This document shows positions 1-6,021 of a stretch of 6,021 bases of DNA, in pieces (position 1 is the stretch's first letter; every line of letters starts with the position of its first letter). The DNA is taken from NCBI GenBank assembly GCA_003554345.1, contig PWGE01000436.1, positions 1-6,021 of the forward strand. The letters run 5' to 3'. The notes under the pieces are model-generated. The model was not told where the DNA came from, ran no database searches, and saw nothing but the letters and a program-made list of their open reading frames with translations. Source of the DNA: Candidatus Sumerlaeota bacterium (GTDB lineage Bacteria; Sumerlaeota; T1SED10-198M). A program made the translations under genes and the position numbers.

Positions 1-351
1 GTTGAATTCCGTGGTCGGCGGGAGTTGTGACCCGTCGACAGCCATAACCGGCACGTCACTGAGAATCTCGCGCGCCCACTCGTTGATCTCCTCGTGGTTT
101 TCCCACCCATCGCTTTCCGTATGCGAGACGACGAAGCTACTCGCGGAATCAAACTCGTCGGTCGGGTACGCCCCGGGGTATGACGCTCGCTGCAACGCGT
201 CACGTATCTCCTCGCTCGTCCACTCCTCAGGCAGCCGCTGGAACGCGTCCTTATACCGCTCAACGACCCCCGTATCATCGTCCAGATACGCTTCGATCGC
301 CTCAACGTTGGACTCCAACTCGGTAGCGACTCCGTGTTTGTCGATCGGCAT
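1..351 (-). CDS. nurA: NurA-like 5'-3' nuclease, N-terminal part (runs off the window)
   Basis: The frame is open for 117 codons from the ATG at 349-351 to the left edge, so the C-terminal part is missing. Residues 100-112 read VPVMAVDGSQLPP, which matches the first conserved motif of NurA nucleases, where the Asp of DGS (D106) is a metal-binding catalytic residue. NurA is a Mn-dependent nuclease that, with the HerA translocase and Mre11-Rad50, makes 3' single-stranded tails at DNA ends in archaea. The start is fixed by a TAATG junction with the rad50 stop and by GAGGTGA 10 nt upstream. About 100 residues precede the DGS motif, more than I recall for Sulfolobus NurA, so this is probably a longer variant. 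The extra part is charged and apparently helical, with no recognised domain. Identification rests on one motif plus its place after mre11-rad50. The other catalytic residues lie outside the window, so activity cannot be judged. Confidence 0.72.
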   Translation of the reverse strand, partial: MPIDKHGVATELESNVEAIEAYLDDDTGVVERYKDAFQRLPEEWTSEEIRDALQRASYPGAYPTDEFDSASSFVVSHTESDGWENHEEINEWAREILSDVPVMAVDGSQLPPTTEFN

Positions 352-3062
352 TAATTCACGGTCACCTCTGACGACTGTTGGTCCTTCTCCACTGTGACCG
401 TGTAATCCGTCATCGAATCGAACGTCTGGTCGTGACTAATGACCGTGAGCTGCTCGAAACTATCCAATTGTTTCAACTGTGTTACCAAGTTCCGTTTCTT
501 CTCCCGGTCGAGATTTGCCGTCGGTTCATCCAGGAACGCCACACCGACCGACGCTAACTGCTCAAGGATGGCGAGTCGCACTGCGAGCGCAGCTGCCATC
601 TTCTCACCGCCGCTCAGCGTCGTGAATGACTTCCGAACGTCCGCATCGTGCACGACAATCTCGTAATCGCTCGTCCACTCTAACGTCTCCGCGGATGCGC
701 GACGGATCGTCCGGAACAACTCGTTTGCTCGCGTCCCAATCCGATCCGTGATTATCTCGCGCATCTTCGGCCCAGCCTCCCGAACGTTCTCACGCACCCA
801 CGTTGCGAACTGTTGATCCGCTTTCATCTCCTTCAACTGCTGGAGCATCTCCTGGCGCTCCGCCAACTTCGCCTCTAACTCCTCAATTTCCTCTCGCGTC
901 TCTTTTAGCGCTTCCTCCTTGTGCTCTAATGACCGCCGATCACCAGCCAGATCCTCTTTGAGCCCATCGATCTCCCTATCAAGTGCCTCGAACCGTTCTT
1001 CATCAAACGATGCTTGCGTCTCCTCCAGTTCAGCCTCGGTCTCCCCGAACTCAACTTCGAGATCCTCAAGCTCATCCCTCAATTCCTCGACCTTCCCTCG
1101 GCGTTCCTCCACCTGCGACGCCTGCTGCTCGTGCTGCAGATACGTCTGATACGCCGACTCCATCTGTTCCATCGTCCGCTTGACTTCATCGATCTCTTCA
1201 TCCAGCCCGTCGAACTCGTCTAGCTTGTCCCCAATCTCTTCAAGCGCCGACTGTTCTTCTTCTAACTCAGTACGCTTTTGTTCCAATTCCTCTGGTGCAT
1301 CCGCATGCTCGTCTACCCGGAACTCTGCCTTCTGATACTCGGTGTGCGCCTCTTCCAAGTCGTCGCGTTCAGCTTCGAAGTCCGGTAGTTCCTCTAACTC
1401 GTCTTCTAACTCCGATAACTCCGTCTCAGTCTCTTCCTTCTCATCCTCGAGTCCGTCGAGATCGTCTGCTAACGACTCAATCTTGTCCTGATGATGAGAG
1501 ATTTTCTCGACGCGTTGCTTGACCTCTTTTGCCGCTTCATGTCGCTCTCGTAGCTCTGCGAGCTGTTCACCGAGATCCGCGCGTTCCGCTTCAATCTCTT
1601 CGAGTCGGCCTTCTCGTTTCTCGATCGTCTTCGACCGATGCTGTTCGTTTAACGGCCGGTCGCATGTCGGGCACAGCGCATCGACGTCCGTATTACGCAA
1701 CCGGGTTAATTGCTCTTCGAGCCGCTCTCGTTCATTCCCAAGTTGCCTCCGATCCGCTTCCTTGTCGTTGATCTCGTCCGCGGTGTCTTCCGGGTCAGTC
1801 GTTTCCTCCCACTCTTCTTCGATCTCGGTAATCGTTTCTTCTAACGACTCAATCTCCGCCTCCGTCTCGTCGATTTCCGCCGTCAGTTCCTCAATCTCTT
1901 CCCGTAACTCCTCGACTTCGTCTTCGCGGTTCTTCAGCGACTCAATCCGCTCATCGAGTTCCTCATACCGTCCCTTATCAGCTTCAAGCGACTCCAGCGT
2001 CGCCTGAGCGTCCTTCAGCGTCTCCGACTGTTCCTCAAGTTGCTCAACTTGGAATTCGAGTGATTGAATCTCCTCTCTCTGTTCGCCACGTCGGTCTTCA
2101 AGCGCATCCCGCTCTTCCTCGTCCTCCTCTAACTCATCCAGTCTATCACTCGCGTCCTGATACTGCTGATACCCGTCACGGTTGGCCTCGCACTTCTCTT
2201 GGGCCTTCTCGGCTGCTTCAAGCTCTCCCTCAGCCGTTTCCAGTTGCCCCTCTGTCGACTCGATTTCCTGGTCTAACGACTCAACCTCGTTTTCCAGAGA
2301 CTCAATCTCCTCTTCGACCGCCTCTAACTCCTCGTACTCCGCTTCCTTCTCCGATAACTCACCCTCTTTTCGGTCGATACGCGACTCGATCTCCTCGACT
2401 GCTTCAGCCAACGATTCCGATTCCGCTCGCTTGTCCGGCAGGCTCTGCACCTCGCCGGTAAGCGTATCGATGTCCCCTCGAAGGTCCTGCTGTTGCTTCT
2501 CGATCGTTTCCGGGATGTCTTTGAGCCGCTTCCACGACTCTTCGTACGCATCGAGATTCAGCAACGCATCGAACGTCGATTGGCGGTTCCCCGCTGTCTG
2601 TGCAAAGTCAGAAAGGAATCGTGTCTGGGGCACCCCGATACAGGACTCCCAAAGACTCTGTAACTCGCCTGCGTCTTCCACGTCGAACCGAGCACACAGC
2701 CACTTCATCAACTCCGTTTTCGAATCGATGTCCTGATCTACCCACTCGTCACTTGCAGCGTCGTACCGATGCACCCCATAGTTTGCCCGGCCGACCGATC
2801 TGGTTACGCGGAATCGCTCCGTGCAGTCCTTCGTCTCTGTGTCGAACGTGACCTCAACGGTTCCCGAACTTGCGCCTTCCCGGACGAAATCCTTGTTGTT
2901 GAACGGGAGCGAATCGAATAACGCGAACCCGATCGCTTCCTGAATCGTCGATTTTCCTGCACCGTTCTTACCAAGAACCGCCGTCACACCACCCTCGATC
3001 GGGACCACTGTCTGGTCTTCGTACGACTTGATGTCTTCCAGCGTAACTTCCGTGATTCTCAT
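351..3062 (-). CDS. rad50: Rad50-type SMC ATPase (DNA end-processing complex)
   Basis: This 903-aa protein is the ATPase partner of Mre11: it clamps DNA, and its ATP cycle controls the nuclease. The N-terminal lobe holds Walker A GKNGAGKST (31-39) and a Q-loop Gln (Q146 in GVPQ). Residues from about 180 to 790 form two Glu/Lys/Leu-rich coiled-coil arms around a zinc hook CPTC (C464, C467), almost exactly mid-protein, where two Rad50 molecules dimerise through Zn. The C-terminal lobe has signature LSGGE (816-820), Walker B FLDE (843-846, catalytic E846), D-loop NLD (850-852) and switch His H877 in ISHD. All motifs are intact and the length is normal for archaeal Rad50. The start overlaps the mre11 stop as ATGA, with GGTGA 4 nt before the ATG. 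The coil is very acidic, as expected in halophiles. The N-terminus differs from the housekeeping haloarchaeal Rad50 as I remember it, so this may be a second, accessory copy. SbcC is the bacterial equivalent. Confidence 0.95.
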   Translation of the reverse strand: MRITEVTLEDIKSYEDQTVVPIEGGVTAVLGKNGAGKSTIQEAIGFALFDSLPFNNKDFVREGASSGTVEVTFDTETKDCTERFRVTRSVGRANYGVHRYDAASDEWVDQDIDSKTELMKWLCARFDVEDAGELQSLWESCIGVPQTRFLSDFAQTAGNRQSTFDALLNLDAYEESWKRLKDIPETIEKQQQDLRGDIDTLTGEVQSLPDKRAESESLAEAVEEIESRIDRKEGELSEKEAEYEELEAVEEEIESLENEVESLDQEIESTEGQLETAEGELEAAEKAQEKCEANRDGYQQYQDASDRLDELEEDEEERDALEDRRGEQREEIQSLEFQVEQLEEQSETLKDAQATLESLEADKGRYEELDERIESLKNREDEVEELREEIEELTAEIDETEAEIESLEETITEIEEEWEETTDPEDTADEINDKEADRRQLGNERERLEEQLTRLRNTDVDALCPTCDRPLNEQHRSKTIEKREGRLEEIEAERADLGEQLAELRERHEAAKEVKQRVEKISHHQDKIESLADDLDGLEDEKEETETELSELEDELEELPDFEAERDDLEEAHTEYQKAEFRVDEHADAPEELEQKRTELEEEQSALEEIGDKLDEFDGLDEEIDEVKRTMEQMESAYQTYLQHEQQASQVEERRGKVEELRDELEDLEVEFGETEAELEETQASFDEERFEALDREIDGLKEDLAGDRRSLEHKEEALKETREEIEELEAKLAERQEMLQQLKEMKADQQFATWVRENVREAGPKMREIITDRIGTRANELFRTIRRASAETLEWTSDYEIVVHDADVRKSFTTLSGGEKMAAALAVRLAILEQLASVGVAFLDEPTANLDREKKRNLVTQLKQLDSFEQLTVISHDQTFDSMTDYTVTVEKDQQSSEVTVN
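362..368 (-). promoter_or_regulatory. Shine-Dalgarno site for the nurA-like gene
   Basis: The minus strand reads GAGGTGA, complementary to the archaeal 16S rRNA tail (CACCUCC region), with a 10-nt spacer to the ATG at 349-351. It lies within the last codons of rad50. It supports the chosen start and suggests the downstream gene is translated from the same mRNA by re-initiation. Confidence 0.6.
1662..1673 (-). other. Zinc-hook motif CPTC of Rad50
   Basis: These twelve bases encode Cys-Pro-Thr-Cys, residues 464-467, at the turn between the two coiled-coil arms. The CXXC pair from each of two Rad50 molecules jointly binds one zinc ion. The motif is intact and central in the protein, which argues that this is a working Rad50 and not a generic SMC-like ATPase. 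Confidence 0.9.
3059..3062 (-). other. ATGA stop/start overlap between mre11 and rad50
   Basis: On the minus strand ATGA contains both the rad50 start (3060-3062) and the mre11 stop TGA (3059-3061). A GGTGGTGA stretch at 3067-3074, inside the end of mre11, can serve as the ribosome binding site. This arrangement points to translational coupling, fitting two subunits of one complex. Confidence 0.85.
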
Positions 3063-4561
3063 TCGTTCACCACCCCTGCAGCCTCATCAGCCTCAGTACG
3101 TGACTCCTCAGATCCCGCGGTTTCTGCAGTGTTGCCATCATCGAACGGATCTTCATCGATATCGAGGACTACGCCGTCGGCTAACTCCGGGAACAAGTTC
3201 CGTCGCGCCGAACTCACCGAGTCCTGAATATCTTCTACTGCTTCCTCAGCTTGCGCCATTTGGTGTGCGTTCCCCAGCACGTCAGCGACATCCGACGCGT
3301 TCTCAGCGTACATCGACTCCTGAGCGATCGTCTCGAACACACTATCTTCCAACGCTGCCGTGTTCAACTGCCCGTCTTTGAACACCTCGTCCTCATCGAT
3401 CTCCGAAATGAGTTGCTGCACGTTCGCTGTTCGGATCCCCGTGTTCACTTGGACGTACAACGCGTTACACACATCTTGCGCGTACGCTGCGAGCTCATCC
3501 GCCCGGAAATCCCCGCGACTACACTGCAGCGTCCCCGTGAACCGAAGATCAAGAATCGGATCCCGCGGCTCACCACGCGCCGCATACTTCGACTGCCGGC
3601 AGTACTCCGTGACCGCCGACTGCTCGCTTTGCACATATTCTTGGAACGCCGCTTCCAACTCGCCTGGCGACTCGTACGTCGTCACGTCGAACTCGATACG
3701 GTAGTACGGCCGGCGTTTCGACTCGTGATGAGCCACCTCAAAATCAACTGCGTTGTCGCCTTCGGACGGATCGGAGTTCAGCGAGACTGAATAATACCCG
3801 TGCTCCCAGTCGTCCCGACCTTCGCGCGTATTGTGCGCTTCAGGCGACCCCGGATTGTAGATCCAATCACTCGCCTCGTACCGCTTGTGAATATGTCCGA
3901 GCGCGAGATAATCCACAACCTCTTTGACGTCCCGAAGCTCAGCGTGTGTCACCGTCCCACCCAGCGTCGGCACCTCGTCTTCCATCCCGAAGTGGGCCAA
4001 CAACACCGTGAACGCTGGCTCACCGTGCTTCTCGTTCGTCGCTCGAATCCCGTTCGCCACTTGTTGAAGGGCTTTCCCGGCCTTCGCCCCACGCCACTGC
4101 AACCCGAACACACGAATCGAGCCATCGAACTCCTCGATATCGATATCGTAGAACCCTGCATACTCTCCCGGATTGTCAGGATTGTACCGCTCGAATCGTG
4201 CCGTTTCAGGGTCAGCATCCAGATCTGCTTTCAAAAACACGACGTGCCCGCGTTGATGTAGATAATTCAGCCACGTCACCTTACGTGGCGTCAGATTCTC
4301 GTCGTGATTCCCGCGCGACACCAGCACCGGGATATCATCCGGAACGCGCGCGAGTTCCCGTTCAGTTTGATCGAGAACTTTCGGGCGGAGATCCCGAGAG
4401 TGGAACAGATCTCCCGGTAACAGGATCGCATCAGTCTCCCGTTCCTCTATCATTTCCTGAAATGCGGCACGCGTGGAGGACATCATGTCGTCCTCGCGTT
4501 GGTTTAGTCCGTACTGTCGGTGGCCAAGGTGCGTGTCAGCGATATGCCCAAATGTTAACAT
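3059..4561 (-). CDS. mre11: Mre11-type DNA double-strand-break nuclease
   Basis: This 500-aa calcineurin-like phosphoesterase is the Mn-dependent endo/exonuclease subunit of the Mre11-Rad50 complex. All metal-site motifs are visible: DTH (D9, H11), GDLFH (G50, D51, H54), GNHD (N85, H86, D87), AHF (H190) and GHIH (H223, H225). The catalytic domain spans roughly 1-240 and a capping domain follows. A helical segment at about 370-460 is where the Rad50-binding region is expected, and the last 40 residues are an acidic, probably disordered tail. At 500 aa it is somewhat longer than Pyrococcus Mre11, mostly because of this tail. The ATG at 4561 is required because D9 and H11 lie before the next Met (M26). 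The ribosome site is weak, at best AGGA at 4572-4575. The HIADTHLGH and GNHDENLTPRKVTW stretches differ from the HTGDTHLGYxQYH pattern I recall for the main haloarchaeal Mre11, hinting at a paralogue. SbcD is the bacterial equivalent. Confidence 0.95.
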   Translation of the reverse strand: MLTFGHIADTHLGHRQYGLNQREDDMMSSTRAAFQEMIEERETDAILLPGDLFHSRDLRPKVLDQTERELARVPDDIPVLVSRGNHDENLTPRKVTWLNYLHQRGHVVFLKADLDADPETARFERYNPDNPGEYAGFYDIDIEEFDGSIRVFGLQWRGAKAGKALQQVANGIRATNEKHGEPAFTVLLAHFGMEDEVPTLGGTVTHAELRDVKEVVDYLALGHIHKRYEASDWIYNPGSPEAHNTREGRDDWEHGYYSVSLNSDPSEGDNAVDFEVAHHESKRRPYYRIEFDVTTYESPGELEAAFQEYVQSEQSAVTEYCRQSKYAARGEPRDPILDLRFTGTLQCSRGDFRADELAAYAQDVCNALYVQVNTGIRTANVQQLISEIDEDEVFKDGQLNTAALEDSVFETIAQESMYAENASDVADVLGNAHQMAQAEEAVEDIQDSVSSARRNLFPELADGVVLDIDEDPFDDGNTAETAGSEESRTEADEAAGVVNE

Positions 4562-4586
4562 TGTGAGTGAATCCTGAGCAGCCCGT

Positions 4587-4605
4587 GTTCGGTCGAGACC
4601 GGAAC
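4587..4605. repeat. Inverted repeat 26 nt upstream of the mre11 start
   Basis: The left arm GTTCGGTC and right arm GACC-G-GAAC can pair over 8 bp with one bulged base and a 2-nt centre. If the TTATAG box at 4626-4631 is used, the repeat would sit at or just after the transcription start, a good place for a repressor site. It could also form a short hairpin in the mRNA leader. Confidence 0.35.
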
Positions 4606-4670
4606 CAAATTACGTGACTGAGGGTCTATAACTACATTTGACCGGACAGCTATTAAACATCAGACAATCA

Positions 4671-4685
4671 AAGTGAAAGTGAAAC
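4671..4685. repeat. Tandem AAGTGA hexamer
   Basis: The plus strand reads AAGTGA twice in direct succession, then AAC. The minus strand therefore reads TTTCAC-like repeats upstream of the TTTAATAG box. Two direct half-sites one helical half-turn apart could be part of a regulator site, but such a short repeat can arise by chance. Confidence 0.3.
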
Positions 4686-4716
4686 TCGGGTTTAAAACAG
4701 TAACACTCGCCGCGTT

Positions 4717-4746
4717 GTTCACTAGCTGCAAGCCAATTAGTGGAAC
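4717..4746 (-). terminator. Possible hairpin after the PIN-like gene
   Basis: The plus-strand arms GTTCACTA (4717-4724) and TAGTGGAAC (4738-4746) pair over 8 bp with one bulged base around a 13-nt loop. The structure begins 7 nt past the TAG stop of the PIN-like gene. A short T run (TTTT, 4694-4697 on the minus strand) lies about 20 nt further on. Archaeal termination depends mainly on T tracts, and this one is short, so the hairpin may instead protect or process the transcript. Confidence 0.3.
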
Positions 4747-4753
4747 GGCGCTG

Positions 4754-5797
4754 CTACAGTTCTTCGAATTGCTTAACGAGTGTAACATCGCGTTTGATTC
4801 GCGGCTCAACGACGGGGCTGCGGACATCAATGTCGAGTTGTTCTCGCTGCCACTCCAATCCCGTCTTGCCCGTCCAGACGCCGTACAGCGTGACCTTCGG
4901 GAGCACGAGCACGCCGAACATCACCGTCATCACGTAGAGCGTGTTCACGATGTCCACCCAAGGAGCAGTCGCTTTCCGCGGAAGATCGACTGGGAACGCG
5001 ACATGGTGTGCCCAGATATCCTGTGATCGGGCTCTGTCGACAAACCCGTAGTCGTTGCTGAAGAGGAGTATTCGTTTGCGATTCTCCTTGTCGTAGCGTT
5101 CGTAGGCATCGACGATGTCGGCGTCGCCGGTCTCAGACGGGACGATATCGACCGCCCGGTTTGCCATGCGATCACGGAACTCGTAGAGTCCCAGAACACC
5201 CATCCGGTTTGCCCCAGCTGGCTGGTCCTTCAGTCGAGCAAACTCCTGTCCGAACGCATCTTCGAGGCTCCGTGTCGAGAACCGATTGTAGTACCAATCG
5301 AGTTCCTCCTTGACGCCACCCGAGAGCGCGTACCCGTTTGCCGGCGGCCGACCGCTGCCGTCCGTCGAGCCTGTAACAGGGTCGATGTCGAGAATCTCCG
5401 GAATCCGGAATCCGAAAAGGTTCGTGTCATAGGCGACCATGACAGGATTGTGCCCCGCCGTCAGGTCGGGATGCGTGTGCCGATCGAGAAACGAGTCAAT
5501 TTCGGTCTGGTTCTCTGGGTCGACAAGCCCACCTGCGACCGCCGCTTTGACGTAGTCAGTATGTCCGGGAAGGTCCTCGTACGGGTCCTCACCGAACTGC
5601 TGGTGGACTGTGTCCCGACTCTCACGGTAACTCATCGCTCCCTGTGTGAATCGGACTGTGCTCTCCTGATAGTCCCCAAGTTCGATTCGGAACAGTTCAC
5701 CAACCTCTTCATACGGATGTTTCACGGGGATACTCGTCACCCCGCTGTCGTAGAGTGCATTGAGCACGACAGTAAGGTGTCGACGTGAAATCTCCAT
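4754..5797 (-). CDS. PIN-like nuclease domain protein
   Basis: This 347-aa protein carries the acidic residues of a PIN (FEN1-like) nuclease core: YDTN (D124) after a hydrophobic strand, KEEL (E164/E165), DADIVDAY (D227, D230) and FSND (D249) after a second hydrophobic strand. PIN proteins are Mg/Mn-dependent nucleases, often RNases in toxin or defence roles. The target of this one cannot be read from sequence. It is far larger than a VapC toxin (about 130 aa). There is a 115-residue N-terminal region of unknown fold, a Gly/Pro-rich insert (about 138-160) between the first and second acids, and a C-terminal extension. That extension has a hydrophobic run (283-308, IVNTLY to YGVW) that may be a buried helix or a membrane-associating segment. 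The start is fixed by the TAATG junction with the upstream gene and by GGAGGT 6 nt upstream, so the two are co-translated. No VapB-type antitoxin lies next to it. I recognise the fold but not a named family. Confidence 0.75.
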   Translation of the reverse strand: MEISRRHLTVVLNALYDSGVTSIPVKHPYEEVGELFRIELGDYQESTVRFTQGAMSYRESRDTVHQQFGEDPYEDLPGHTDYVKAAVAGGLVDPENQTEIDSFLDRHTHPDLTAGHNPVMVAYDTNLFGFRIPEILDIDPVTGSTDGSGRPPANGYALSGGVKEELDWYYNRFSTRSLEDAFGQEFARLKDQPAGANRMGVLGLYEFRDRMANRAVDIVPSETGDADIVDAYERYDKENRKRILLFSNDYGFVDRARSQDIWAHHVAFPVDLPRKATAPWVDIVNTLYVMTVMFGVLVLPKVTLYGVWTGKTGLEWQREQLDIDVRSPVVEPRIKRDVTLVKQFEEL

Positions 5798-6021
5798 TAG
5801 ACGACCTCCGTGAAATCGATCAACTCAACCGCAGGACGCGGGATGGTCGGAAACACTTGCCCGTAGAACTCGCTCGAATCCAGTAGCAAATAGAACACGT
5901 GGTCGGCCCCGTACCGAATCCCCGCCTGGAACGCGATCGCCGACATAAACTTTCGACCAGGAGGGATGTCGACGGCAACGTGGTCGTCCTCGCCGACTCG
6001 CTCAATCCCCGCTCGAAAAAA
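5797..6021 (-). CDS. C-terminal end of a CARF-like protein (partial)
   Basis: The frame is open from the right edge for 74 codons to a TAA at 5797-5799; the start is outside the window. Visible residues 15-47 run from a hydrophobic strand (VAVDI) through a loop PPGRK, then FMS and a helix (AIAFQAGIRYGA), to a second hydrophobic strand (HVFYLLL). This order and the G-x-K-x-M-S pattern resemble the ligand-binding end of CARF domains, usually written as GTKxM, whose Lys contacts a cyclic oligoadenylate in CRISPR-linked sensors. The tail (PRPAVELIDFTEVV) ends the protein, so no effector domain follows the CARF-like part on the C-terminal side. Its TAA overlaps the start of the PIN-like gene (TAATG), suggesting sensor and effector are made together as separate chains. 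Only one motif region is visible, so another Rossmann-like fold is possible. Confidence 0.45.
   Translation of the reverse strand, partial: FFRAGIERVGEDDHVAVDIPPGRKFMSAIAFQAGIRYGADHVFYLLLDSSEFYGQVFPTIPRPAVELIDFTEVV
5804..5809 (-). promoter_or_regulatory. Perfect Shine-Dalgarno for the PIN-like gene
   Basis: GGAGGT on the minus strand lies inside the last codons of the upstream gene, with a 6-nt spacer to the ATG at 5795-5797. It is the strongest ribosome site in the window and decides the start of the PIN-like protein. Confidence 0.75.

Larger units (their letters stand above)
4562..4753 (-). promoter_or_regulatory. Intergenic control region upstream of mre11
   Basis: This is the only non-coding gap in the window, 192 bp between the PIN-like gene and mre11. 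It is more AT-rich than its flanks. On the minus strand it holds three short boxes that could bind TBP: TTTAAA at 4691-4696, TTTAATAG at 4650-4657 and TTATAG at 4626-4631. None is close enough to the ATG for a leaderless transcript, so any mre11 promoter here would give a leader of about 40 nt or more. No box has a clear BRE purine element, so the exact promoter cannot be fixed by eye. The region may instead be an internal spacer of one long operon. Confidence 0.4.

Noticed and set aside
1519-2007. Plus-strand Ser-rich open frame opposite the Rad50 coiled coil.
   Set aside because: Glu-rich coding sequence read in reverse gives Ser/Phe-rich frames without stops. The opposite strand has clear Rad50 motifs, so this is a shadow.
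1390-2310. Many near-identical short strings such as GACTCAATCTC, suggesting a repeat array.
   Set aside because: They are irregularly spaced and encode recurring IESL/ESLE pieces of the coiled-coil heptads. They are protein periodicity, not a CRISPR or DNA repeat array.
351-3062. Rad50 as a generic SMC or a RecF/RecN-like ATPase.
   Set aside because: The CPTC hook in mid-protein and the overlap with a complete Mre11 identify it as Rad50/SbcC.
4673-5026. Plus-strand open frame whose first residues (LAALFTSC) look like a lipoprotein signal peptide.
   Set aside because: Most of it is antisense to the PIN-like gene and its later part is a His/Arg-rich run typical of a shadow frame. The resemblance to a lipobox arises in the intergenic part and is probably chance.
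4754-5797. The PIN-like gene as a VapC toxin of a VapBC pair.
   Set aside because: It is more than twice the size of VapC, and the gene before it does not resemble a short DNA-binding antitoxin.
5820-6005. Minus-strand 61-codon open frame rich in Ser and Arg with its own ATG.
   Set aside because: It is out of frame with the continuous acidic, strand-helix-strand reading that runs from the window edge to the TAATG junction, which is the better supported gene.

Overview
The window looks like accessory DNA from a haloarchaeon. The predicted proteins are strongly acidic (long Glu/Asp runs in the Rad50 coiled coil, an acidic tail on Mre11). Shine-Dalgarno-like GGAGGT and GAGGTGA sequences precede starts that are fused to the previous stop codon. 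Short AT-rich boxes of archaeal type lie in the only intergenic gap. GC content, judged from sampled lines, is in the mid-50s percent. That is low for a typical high-GC haloarchaeal chromosome, so a plasmid, a genomic island or a lower-GC species is likely.

All five supported genes are on the minus strand and read from right to left. The first (5797-6021, partial) is the C-terminal end of a protein with a CARF-like strand, GRK loop, helix and strand. The second (4754-5797) starts on the stop codon of the first (TAATG) behind a perfect GGAGGT. It is a 347-aa PIN-like nuclease with D124, E165, D227/D230 and D249. A 192-bp gap (4562-4753) follows and holds two inverted repeats, a tandem hexamer and candidate TATA boxes. 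The fourth to sixth kilobases are thus the putative sensor-effector pair plus a control region. Then come mre11 (3059-4561, all phosphoesterase motifs present), rad50 (351-3062, complete ATPase motifs and a CPTC zinc hook) and the N-terminus of a NurA-like nuclease (1-351, cut by the window edge just after its VDGS motif). mre11-rad50 overlap as ATGA and rad50-nurA as TAATG.

Mre11-Rad50-NurA is the known archaeal DNA end-resection set, which usually works with the HerA translocase. HerA is not visible here. What is unusual is the compact co-directional linkage of a full resection set to a CARF-like/PIN pair. CARF domains are nucleotide-second-messenger sensors of antiviral systems, and PIN domains are commonly RNases. 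My inference is an accessory defence or plasmid-conflict module joining a signal-controlled nuclease to a DNA-end-processing complex. The core gene identities are well supported; the system-level function is a hypothesis.
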